Source of the DNA: Nitrospira sp. | Lineage (GTDB): Bacteria > Nitrospirota > Nitrospiria > Nitrospirales > Nitrospiraceae | Direction of reading: 5' to 3' | Assembly (NCBI GenBank): GCA_005116745.1 | Contig: SWDS01000006.1 | Location: 268,935 to 332,934 of the forward strand | DNA length: 64,000 nucleotides | In this document: positions 16,771 through 23,690 of the stretch, piece after piece | Layout: every line of letters starts with the position of its first letter | Numbering within the stretch: the first letter of the stretch is position 1 | The notes under the pieces: model-generated | What the model was told of the DNA's origin: nothing | Seen by the model: the letters and a program-made list of their open reading frames with translations, nothing else | The model's database searches: none | Translations under genes and position numbers: made by a program

Positions 16771-19197
16771 ATGAGTACGCTTCTGGAGAAGAACACGACC
16801 GTCCGGACCTTTAACAGCCAGGGCTTTCTCACGGCCATCACCGACCGCACCGGCAACACCGTGACGATTGTTGGGAACGGCGCGCAGATTCAGCAGATCA
16901 TCGAGCCCGGCGGCCGCGCCCTCACGTTCCAATACAGCGGCGGTGGCATCAGTCAGATCACCGATCCACTCGGCCGCACCGTCACCTATACCTATGAAGG
17001 CGTCCCGGTGCCCTATGCGTTTCCCCGGCTGCGGAGCGTCACCAATCCGGCCGGCGGCACGACGACGTATACCTACGTGCCCACCTTCAAGCCGTATGAT
17101 CTCGAGCGCATCACCGACGCGCGGGGGATTACCTATCTGACGAACACCTACTGCACGGGATCGACCTGTCCGCCCGATCCCGCCGTCGTTACCCAAACGG
17201 CAGCGGATGGGGGGATCACCCGCTTTGACTATGTCATGACGAATCGCACGGTCACGCAGGCCACCGTCACCGATCCACGAGGGCACCAGTCCGTCCATCG
17301 CTTCAACAGTCGAGGGCATGAGGTCGTCGGCATCGATGCGCTGGGCCAGCAGACCAGACTGACCCGAGACTATGTGACCAATCAGGTCATGGAGGTCCGT
17401 GATCCCCTCAATCGCCTCACGAAGTACACGTATGACGCGAATGGCAACGTCACGAGTGTCATCGATCCAGAAGGCCATCCCACGCTCGTCGAATACGAGC
17501 CGACCTTCAACCGCGTCACGAAGATCACGGACGCGCTGAACCAGATCACGCGGTTCACCTACGATCCGGCCAACGGGAATCTGCTCACCATCACGGACCC
17601 GCGCACGCACACCACCACGGTGGCCTACAATGCCGTCGGGCAGCCGAGCAGTGTGACCGATCCACTGAACCATAGTTCGACCTTCGAGTACGACGCCGTC
17701 GGCAACCTCATCTCGAGCACCGATCCGGTCGGCAACAAGACCCAGCAGAGCTACGATGCGGTGAGTCGGCTCACGGCCCTGATCGATCCTCGGGGCAAGA
17801 CCACCCAGTTTGACTACGACTCTGTGAATCAGGTCTCGCAGATCACCGATGCCCTCAGCGGCGTGACCGGCTTCACCTACGATCCCAACGGCAATCTGCT
17901 CACGCTGACCGATGCGAAGAACCAGACCACGACCTATACCTACGACACGATGGATCGGTTGGCAACCAGGAAGGACGCCTTAAATCGAACAGAAAGTTAC
18001 GCCTATGACCTCGCGGGCAATCTGAGCACCTTCACCGATCGGAAGAGTCAGATCACAAACTTCCAGTACGACCCGCTCGACCGGCGCACGCTCACCAGCT
18101 ACGCCGACAGTACCAGTGTGACCGCTGCCTATGATGCGGTGGGGAATCTGACGAAGCTTACGGACAGCACCACCGGCGCCATCGACTGGACGTACGATGT
18201 GCTCGATCGCGTGACGCAGGAAGTCACGCCGCAAGGGATCGTCCGCTATACCTACGACGCCATTAGTCAACGGCTCACCATGCGGGCGAATGCCCAGCCG
18301 CCGGTCACCTACGGCTACGATGCCAATTCCCAGCTGTCCCAAGTCACGCAGGGTACCCTGTCAGCGACCCTGACGCACGACGCGTTAGGCCGGCGCACGC
18401 AATTGCAACGCTCCAACGGGGTGACGACGACCTATAACTATGATCCCGCTTCACGTTTGTCAGGAATCACCCATGCCAAAGGCACGACCACGCTGGAGCA
18501 GCTCACGCATGGCTTCGATCCCGAGGACAACAAGACGCAGGCGACCCAACTGATTCAGACCGCCACGGCGCTGCCTCCCGCTGTGACGGCGGCCTATAAC
18601 GCGGTCAATGCGCAGATTCAATTCAACAGTGGAACCCTGGGCTATGACCCGAACGGCAATCTGACCAACGACGGCACGACGACCTATGTTTGGGATGCGC
18701 GGGATCGGTTGATTGGGATCAGCGGAGGCACCAGCGCCACCTTTAGCTACGATGCGCTCAATCGCCGCATTGCGAAGACCATCAACGGTTCCACGACCAG
18801 CTACTTATATGACGGAGCGGATATCGCCATAGAGGCGGGGGTCAGCAATGCCAGCTACCTGAGCACGCTGAACATCGACGAACCGATTGTGCGGCAGACC
18901 TCCACGGGCAATGAGTACTACCACACGAACGATATGGGTTCGACGCTCGCCCTGAGCAATGATGCCGGCGCGGTGACGACGACCTATACCTACAGTCCAT
19001 TCGGTTCAACCAGCATCACAGGGCCTTCGACCAATCCCTTCCAATTCACAGGGCGGGAGAACGACGGGACCGGCCTCTACTATTACCGCGCTCGCTACTA
19101 CAGCCCCTCCCGCAGCCGGTTCCTGAGCGAAGATCCGTTGGAGTTTGGAGGAAAAGGGGACAGGCTACTTTTCTGTGAGAGTCTGAGTGCAATGTGA
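16771..19197 (+). CDS. RHS-repeat protein, apparently truncated at both ends
   Basis: The 808-residue product is made almost wholly of YD/RHS repeats (for example YDANGNVTSVIDPEG, YDAVGNLISSTDPVG) and reaches the conserved RHS core (FTGRENDGTGLYYYRARYYS followed by PSRSRFLSEDP). RHS proteins wrap a C-terminal toxin or effector in a repeat shell. This copy has no signal peptide or start domain: it opens inside repeats, with no ribosome-binding site and a stop codon three codons before the ATG. After SEDPLEFGG the frame runs into repeat DNA and stops, so no toxin tip exists. Both ends therefore look lost, and the gene may be a pseudogene or a silent donor cassette. Confidence 0.85.
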   Translation: MSTLLEKNTTVRTFNSQGFLTAITDRTGNTVTIVGNGAQIQQIIEPGGRALTFQYSGGGISQITDPLGRTVTYTYEGVPVPYAFPRLRSVTNPAGGTTTYTYVPTFKPYDLERITDARGITYLTNTYCTGSTCPPDPAVVTQTAADGGITRFDYVMTNRTVTQATVTDPRGHQSVHRFNSRGHEVVGIDALGQQTRLTRDYVTNQVMEVRDPLNRLTKYTYDANGNVTSVIDPEGHPTLVEYEPTFNRVTKITDALNQITRFTYDPANGNLLTITDPRTHTTTVAYNAVGQPSSVTDPLNHSSTFEYDAVGNLISSTDPVGNKTQQSYDAVSRLTALIDPRGKTTQFDYDSVNQVSQITDALSGVTGFTYDPNGNLLTLTDAKNQTTTYTYDTMDRLATRKDALNRTESYAYDLAGNLSTFTDRKSQITNFQYDPLDRRTLTSYADSTSVTAAYDAVGNLTKLTDSTTGAIDWTYDVLDRVTQEVTPQGIVRYTYDAISQRLTMRANAQPPVTYGYDANSQLSQVTQGTLSATLTHDALGRRTQLQRSNGVTTTYNYDPASRLSGITHAKGTTTLEQLTHGFDPEDNKTQATQLIQTATALPPAVTAAYNAVNAQIQFNSGTLGYDPNGNLTNDGTTTYVWDARDRLIGISGGTSATFSYDALNRRIAKTINGSTTSYLYDGADIAIEAGVSNASYLSTLNIDEPIVRQTSTGNEYYHTNDMGSTLALSNDAGAVTTTYTYSPFGSTSITGPSTNPFQFTGRENDGTGLYYYRARYYSPSRSRFLSEDPLEFGGKGDRLLFCESLSAM

Positions 19198-19229
19198 CTT
19201 TGACGGGATGTGCGAGTGAGTGGCGAGTG
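19163..19229 (+). repeat. RHS-linked repeat, copy A
   Basis: These 67 bases match 23424-23490 without gaps at about 57 positions. The start (GGCTACTTTTCTGT) resembles REP-type repeats found at 22467-22496. Downstream, a second shared block (19327-19346) leads into the start codon of the RHS fragment at 19342. The copy begins exactly where the RHS core of the preceding gene is cut off. Confidence 0.75.
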
Positions 19230-19341
19230 AGAGAGAAAAGAAAGAGAAAAGGGGCAAGGCAGCTTTTCGGGTGCGCACTCTGGCGTGATGGATTCGAAAT
19301 AGAAGGACGAGAGATTTCTCATCAGGGATGAAAGACTGGGG

Positions 19342-19818
19342 ATGAAGCAGATGACATTTGGCAAAATTGTGTCCGTTGTGACCTGCGTGCTGATGCTGTG
19401 TGTATTCGTCCCGCCACCGACGATCGCCGACCAGGCCCAGTACATCTACGACGACCTCGGCCGGCTCTCGCAGGTGATCGATGCGCAGGGCAATGTCGCG
19501 ACGTACCAGTACGATGCCGTCGGCAATCTGCTCTCCATTACACGGAACACCGGTGGCGTCGGCGCGCCGACCATCACGGCCTTTACCCCGAACACCGGCA
19601 ATGCGGGCGCCTCGGTCAGCGTCTCCCTCACCGGTACGAATCTGACCGGCGCTTCGCTCGCGACGAACAATCCTGGCATCCTTGTCCGCAATGTAGTGAC
19701 CACGCTGACTTCGATCACCGCAACGTTCCAGATTGCAACAGTGGTGATGGGGTCGGTTCTTGACTTTGCATTGCCTGCTCCCAAGGTGGCGAGGTTCATC
19801 GGCGTGCCTGAGAGGTGA
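19342..19818 (+). CDS. N-terminal fragment of an RHS protein with IPT/TIG segment
   Basis: The 158-residue frame has a signal peptide (IVSVVTCVLMLCVFVPPPTIA), one RHS repeat (IYDDLGRLSQVIDAQGNVAT and YDAVGNLLSI), then an IPT/TIG-like beta domain (ITAFTPNTGNAGASVSVSLT). In intact proteins of this type the TIG segment is followed by more repeats. Here it breaks at about residue 132 (ATFQIA), where an inverted-repeat element begins, and the last 26 residues are encoded by that element. The gene is therefore a truncated N-terminal piece and probably not functional. Confidence 0.7.
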   Translation: MKQMTFGKIVSVVTCVLMLCVFVPPPTIADQAQYIYDDLGRLSQVIDAQGNVATYQYDAVGNLLSITRNTGGVGAPTITAFTPNTGNAGASVSVSLTGTNLTGASLATNNPGILVRNVVTTLTSITATFQIATVVMGSVLDFALPAPKVARFIGVPER

Positions 19819-19901
19819 GGTCAAGTAATGACCCATGAGGATTGCATTCGTGCATCCTGTCGTCACGTGAGTGGAGTGCAAAGTCAATAACTGACCCCAT
19901 C
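19746..19901. mobile_element. MITE-like element with 25-bp terminal inverted repeats
   Basis: The ends 19746-19770 and 19877-19901 are inverted repeats that agree at 23 of 25 positions and share the core TTGACTTTGCA / TGCAAAGTCAA. The 156-base unit has no gene of its own. It interrupts the RHS/TIG fragment. A non-autonomous REP-type or MITE-type element is the simplest reading; no target duplication was verified. Confidence 0.65.
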
Positions 19902-20134
19902 TCTGCCCCACAAAAGAGAGAAGAACCGCAAACTCTCCGCGAGAGATGTAATTACTGGCCGGCAGACGGGACACCTCGTCAAAGGTGTCTATCAAATCCG
20001 GGTCACCTCAGGCCAACCCCTTTTCCTTTCCATCAACCCTTTTATTTCCTGCGCGTGGTCTGATAATCCAGCAGCTTATCGACATGGTTCTCAATGAAGA
20101 GTCTCCATGAAGCCAACGCTTCTAAACAAAACCG

Positions 20135-20158
20135 CGCCGTTGTGTTACAACAACGGCG
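20135..20158. other. perfect 9-bp hairpin upstream of the methyltransferase gene
   Basis: CGCCGTTGT (20135-20143) and ACAACGGCG (20150-20158) form a perfect inverted repeat with a six-base loop, about 35 bases before the methyltransferase start. It may be an operator for the restriction-modification genes or a terminator of the upstream RHS remnants. No controller (C) protein gene was seen. Confidence 0.45.
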
Positions 20159-20192
20159 GACTTATTTATACCGCCAATGGTGAAGCTTAACG

Positions 20193-21302
20193 ATGTCTAG
20201 CCCGGCAATCGCCCTACCAACCCCAGCTCCACGAATCAAGATTGTCTACAGCCGGGAAAACTTCTTGAGCGTTCCTTTGCCCGAGCGCATCGCGGATTAC
20301 CCCGAGCTTCGCTACATGGGATCCAAACGTCGCTTGTTGCCATGGATCCACGGCGTTCTGAGAACCCTTCCATTCGAGACGGCGGCGGACCCGTTCGTTG
20401 GAAGCGGTTGCGTCGCCTTTTTGCTCAAAGCGATGGGCAAGCGGGTCATCGCATCAGATTTTTTGAACTTTCCCACCGTACTAGCCGCGGCAACGCTGGC
20501 CAACAACAAATACAGGCTGGACAGTCCCGCCATAAAAAAACTTCTTGCGCCGCGAAACAACGGCCCTCATTTCATCGAGAAAACTTTTGACGGGATTTTC
20601 TACACGCCGGATGATCTTCGTTTTCTTGACCGAGTTTGCGGCAATCTCGAAACTCTTGAGCGCCCAGCCCAACGCGCCCTTGCCCAAGCGGCCCTGATTC
20701 GGTCCTGTCTGAAAAAACAGCCGCGTGGAGTATTTACGGTCTCCGGTGATTTGTCCCACTACGACGACGGGCGGCGTGATCTCCGGCTGACCATCGAAGA
20801 GCATTTTATCGAGCAGGTTGCAGTCTTCAACCGCGTGGTGTTTGACAATGGCCATCGCCATACGGTGAAGCGGGCCGACGTTTTCAGCTTGAAGCCGAAC
20901 GGCGTTGATCTCGTATATTTGGACCCGCCCTATGTACCGCGTTCAGACGACAACTGTTACATCAAACGCTACCACTTTCTTGAAGGGCTTTCCTGCTATT
21001 GGAAGGGCCAGCGCATCATGGAAGAAACGCGGGTCAAGAAGATCGAAAAACCCTATACGCCGTTCAGCTATCGCAGAAGTGCCATCAAGGCGTTTGACAA
21101 GCTGTTTCAGATTTACCGGGAGAGCATCATCGTTCTCTCGTATAGCTCGAACGGCTTTCCTGACCGCGAGGAACTCGAAAGCCTCTTGCGGCGCTACAAA
21201 GGATCCGTGACCGCTTTCGAGAAGCCTCACCGTTACCATTTTGGCACTCACGGCAGCGTTGAACGTGCCGAAGTGAGTGAATACCTGATCGTGGGACGGT
21301 GA
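20193..21302 (+). CDS. type II DNA adenine-N6 methyltransferase (D12 class)
   Basis: The 369-residue enzyme should methylate adenine in a short recognition sequence and protect the host from the adjacent nuclease. After a 35-residue extension it has a D12-class layout: LRYMGSKRRLLPWI, then the AdoMet-binding DPFVGSG (about residues 66-72), and the catalytic DPPY (about residues 249-252, LVYLDPPYVPRSDDNCY). A C-terminal FxKPHRYHFG segment follows. The recognition sequence cannot be read from the protein. The endonuclease gene starts one base after the stop codon. Confidence 0.9.
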   Translation: MSSPAIALPTPAPRIKIVYSRENFLSVPLPERIADYPELRYMGSKRRLLPWIHGVLRTLPFETAADPFVGSGCVAFLLKAMGKRVIASDFLNFPTVLAAATLANNKYRLDSPAIKKLLAPRNNGPHFIEKTFDGIFYTPDDLRFLDRVCGNLETLERPAQRALAQAALIRSCLKKQPRGVFTVSGDLSHYDDGRRDLRLTIEEHFIEQVAVFNRVVFDNGHRHTVKRADVFSLKPNGVDLVYLDPPYVPRSDDNCYIKRYHFLEGLSCYWKGQRIMEETRVKKIEKPYTPFSYRRSAIKAFDKLFQIYRESIIVLSYSSNGFPDREELESLLRRYKGSVTAFEKPHRYHFGTHGSVERAEVSEYLIVGR

Positions 21303-21303
21303 A

Positions 21304-22137
21304 ATGGAAGTTATCGCGCAGAAGCTTGACGACATCGTTGACAGCCTTCAGCTTCTCACCGTCGAGTGGAAGGACGACACAGCCCGCCGCGTCATCGACC
21401 GGCTGAAAAACTTCCCCGTCAAAAAGGCTTACGCGCTAGCGGATGTGACGGCGCTCTTGGATGAGAATTTTGATGACGGTATCTTGATACTCCGGCTGTT
21501 CCTGGGTTTTTCGAAGGACCAGTTCGTTTCCGTGCTGCGGGGTATCCGGGATGAGAAGAGCATCGGCGTCAAAAGCTACCGCGCCAACTCCGAGAGCTTT
21601 GCTGAAGACCTTCTCAGCATGGGACTTTTGAAAGCAATGGCGCAAGAGGCGAACCGCAAACCTCACTGGAGCGACACGCTTGTTGAGAGATTGCGTAGCG
21701 GGCGAGGCAGCGCTATTTCAGGCCAGAAGCGCGGGCGCGGCGTTGAGGATTTTGCCGAAGTGATTGTCAAGAAGGTGTTCGGCTCTAAGTTTGATATGCG
21801 CTGCACATTCACCGGCCCAAAAGAAAAGGCGAAGTGCGATTTCGCCATTTCCTCGAAGAGCTCTCCGCGCATCGTCATTGAGTCCAAAGGCTACGGCGCG
21901 ACAGGCTCCAAGATGAGCGACATCATCGGGGACATCGAGCAGATCATCAGGGCCAAGCGCCCGGACACGGCGCTTTTATTTTTCATGGATGGTCTGACGT
22001 GGAAGCAGCGCAAGAGCGACCTTCGGAAAATCGTTGAGTTTCAAAATGCGGGCGGCATCACCCGGATCTACACCTATGCCATGGCCGAGCAGTTTGAGGC
22101 GGACTTGCGCCAACTCAAAGCTGAGTGCAAGCTCTAA
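21304..22137 (+). CDS. predicted type II restriction endonuclease (PD-(D/E)XK fold)
   Basis: The 277-residue product follows the methyltransferase with a gap of one base, which is the main reason for the assignment. A PD-(D/E)XK-like site is visible at about residues 179-198: KCDFAI, a short spacer, then RIVIESKGYG, giving the D and ESK residues needed for metal-dependent cleavage. The N-terminal half is mostly helical and shows nothing I recognise. The family and recognition site are unknown to me. The pair lies in the repeat-rich island, so horizontal gain is likely. Confidence 0.75.
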   Translation: MEVIAQKLDDIVDSLQLLTVEWKDDTARRVIDRLKNFPVKKAYALADVTALLDENFDDGILILRLFLGFSKDQFVSVLRGIRDEKSIGVKSYRANSESFAEDLLSMGLLKAMAQEANRKPHWSDTLVERLRSGRGSAISGQKRGRGVEDFAEVIVKKVFGSKFDMRCTFTGPKEKAKCDFAISSKSSPRIVIESKGYGATGSKMSDIIGDIEQIIRAKRPDTALLFFMDGLTWKQRKSDLRKIVEFQNAGGITRIYTYAMAEQFEADLRQLKAECKL

Positions 22138-22466
22138 GAAGCCGGAGTCCTAACGCTTACTTGTGATGCTTCACAAAAGGTAAGCTCCCCCCTTCCTCTT
22201 GTCACCATAGCTACATTCGACTGACCCGATCAATGGTCGCAGGTGCTGTGGTTCTATCTCGGCCAAATCCTTTGCTTGATGGTTGTGTCTTTAGCTCAGG
22301 AGAGACTTTGCCGGTGCTGCCGAGCTTGTGTCCTGTTGTAGAGGGCATGGAAGGCCCTCACACGCCAACATTTCCTGCCAGGGGTTTGGCGTCTCATTAC
22401 AGATACTCTTTTGCTTCCCAGATTCAACTCTCCAGTGCATAACATTCAACCGCCTCTGGTCAGCGC
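22138..22466. other. intergenic stretch with no recognised gene
   Basis: Between the endonuclease gene and the REP-type pair I see no convincing coding region, RNA or repeat. Short open frames here have no ribosome-binding sites and no recognisable composition. Confidence 0.45.
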
Positions 22467-22682
22467 GGAGGAGAAAAAGGGGCCAGGCTACTTTTCAGGG
22501 GATGTGCGGGGCCGTCCGCGTGGGCGCAGCGTGGAGGCGAGACCAAGCAGGGCGGCCATCCTCGCCTGCCAGTCCGCAGTCCCGAAGGGTTGTTGCCGAT
22601 TCACGCAGGTGCGCAGCGTGGTGAGTTCATGATCGACGAGCGGCTGGAGGTAGGGAAAAGTAACCTGTCCACCTTTCCCTCC
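22467..22682. repeat. inverted REP-type pair flanking a transposase relic
   Basis: The left arm (22467-22496, with GGCCAGGCTACTTTTC) and the right arm (22655-22682, with GAAAAGTAACCTGTCC) are inverted, imperfect copies of the same sequence. They resemble the start of the RHS-linked repeats at 19163 and 23424. Between them lies the C-terminal piece of a REP-associated transposase. Confidence 0.65.
22488..22640 (-). pseudogene. C-terminal remnant of a REP-associated tyrosine transposase (RAYT)
   Basis: The minus-strand frame ends with QPFGTADWQARMAALLGLAS followed by TLRPRGRPRTSPEK. This matches the conserved C-terminal end of Y1/IS200-like REP-associated transposases (PFG..W...TA..LGLESTLRPRGRPRK). 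Only about 50 residues remain. The HUH and tyrosine catalytic parts are missing, so this is a dead relic. It lies between inverted REP-type arms, which supports the assignment. Confidence 0.72.
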
Positions 22683-22767
22683 ACGCACCAGGCATTTTCG
22701 AAGCCGTTCAGGCCATGATGCTTTTAGTGTAGGTGTCCGTCAAATAGGGCAAGTTCTGCTTGCCTCT

Positions 22768-22795
22768 TTGCAATCCAGCTGCCTGCCGCTATAAT
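22768..22795 (+). promoter_or_regulatory. sigma-70-type promoter of hicBA
   Basis: TTGCAA (22768-22773) and a perfect TATAAT (22790-22795) are separated by 16 bases. Transcription would begin near 22802, directly before the ATG at 22803, so the antitoxin message may be leaderless. Confidence 0.65.
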
Positions 22796-22802
22796 GAGCA
22801 CC

Positions 22803-22994
22803 ATGGAGTCGGCCAAATATATCTATTGGCAAGATCAAGACCACTGGCTCGGTTACCTGCAGGACTATCCCGATTACTGGACGCAAGGGGAATCGTTTGA
22901 GGATCTGCAGGTACATCTTCGAGATCTATACTGTGACCTCACCAGCGGCGAAATCCCTGGAGTTCGGAAGCTCGCTGAGCTGACGGTCCGGTGA
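22803..22994 (+). CDS. hicB: HicB family antitoxin
   Basis: HicB binds and silences the HicA RNase and usually represses its own operon. The 63-residue product shows the HicB fold start (AKYIYWQDQDHWLGYLQDYP) and the typical TQGESFEDLQVHLRDLYCDL segment. It has no room for a separate DNA-binding domain. ATG 22803 is preferred over ATG 22794 because the latter overlaps the TATAAT box. The stop codon overlaps the toxin start by four bases (GTGA). The antitoxin is first, the reverse of the classical hicA-hicB order, but this order is known for the family. Confidence 0.85.
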   Translation: MESAKYIYWQDQDHWLGYLQDYPDYWTQGESFEDLQVHLRDLYCDLTSGEIPGVRKLAELTVR

Positions 22995-23170
22995 AGCGCA
23001 AAGATCTCATCCGACAACTTGAAGCCATTGGGTGTGTGCTCGTTCGTCACGGTGGAAAGCACGATTGGTATCACAACTCTGCCACGAAGATTTCCCAGCC
23101 CGTTCCTCGCCACACCGAGATCAAGGAACATCTCGCAAAACGTATTCTGAGGATGCTAGGCAACTCCTGA
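22991..23170 (+). CDS. hicA: HicA family toxin (mRNA interferase)
   Basis: HicA is a small dsRBD-like ribonuclease that cuts mRNA and stops translation. The 59-residue product starts with GTG and reads VKRKDLIRQLEAIGCVLVRH, then GGKHDWYHN. The family motif G-x4-RHG-x-H with the catalytic His is present, as is the basic end (HLAKRILRMLGNS). It starts in the four-base overlap with hicB, so the genes are translationally coupled. The length and motif are normal for HicA, so the gene is probably intact. Confidence 0.88.
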   Translation: MKRKDLIRQLEAIGCVLVRHGGKHDWYHNSATKISQPVPRHTEIKEHLAKRILRMLGNS

Positions 23171-23690
23171 GGTAATGAAGGCCGAGTTTATCGGTATCGT
23201 TCTCGCCTCTGAGTCTTCTTCCCTCTACCATAGCAAAGTCCATCTTCGAGCCTAACCCAGTGGCTGTCTTGTCACTTTTCCCAGTTTGAGGAAAAGGGCT
23301 AGGCCGGTATAAAAGTCGAGTATTCCAAGGGCAAATATGTCTCCAAGGAGCTGATCCTCCTCACTCGCTAGTCCTTCGAAGCATCCGGCAGACGGAAGAT
23401 GAAGGTCCTGCTGAAAAAAGAACGGCTACTTTTCTGTCGGGGCTTGAGTACAATGTGGCTTTAGCGGGATGTGCGAGTGAGTGGTGAGTGGTGATGAAAG
23501 ACCGGTGATGAAGCCGATGGTTTTATCAAAACTGCTGACAATGGGTTGGCCGTACCCTTTACCAAAGCACATGGGCCTGTACGCAAAGACACCAAGAAGC
23601 GTTGCCTTTTTTAGACTGACTCCATAAGATGCGGAGGATCACTCACCATCTCCACTACCACAATCTCATTGAGGCGGGAGGTCGATATCT
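23171..23690. other. 520-bp region with decayed RHS sequence
   Basis: The region holds copy B of the RHS-linked repeat at 23424-23490 and a second shared block at 23493-23512. An ATG at 23508 begins MKPMVLSKLLTMGWPYP, similar in position and sequence to the start of the RHS signal peptide at 19342 (MKQMTFGKIVSVV), but stops after 39 codons. No other gene is seen. Confidence 0.55.
23424..23490 (+). repeat. RHS-linked repeat, copy B
   Basis: It aligns without gaps to 19163-19229 (about 57 of 67 positions). The downstream block with the shared GATGAAAGAC...GATGAAGC pattern at 23493 is also common to both copies. Copy B has lost the RHS gene that should follow it. Confidence 0.75.

Noticed and set aside
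16633-17673. 346-codon minus-strand frame opposite the RHS gene
   Set aside because: It mirrors the RHS repeats and is rich in repeated Gly, Asp and Arg, as expected for an antisense shadow.
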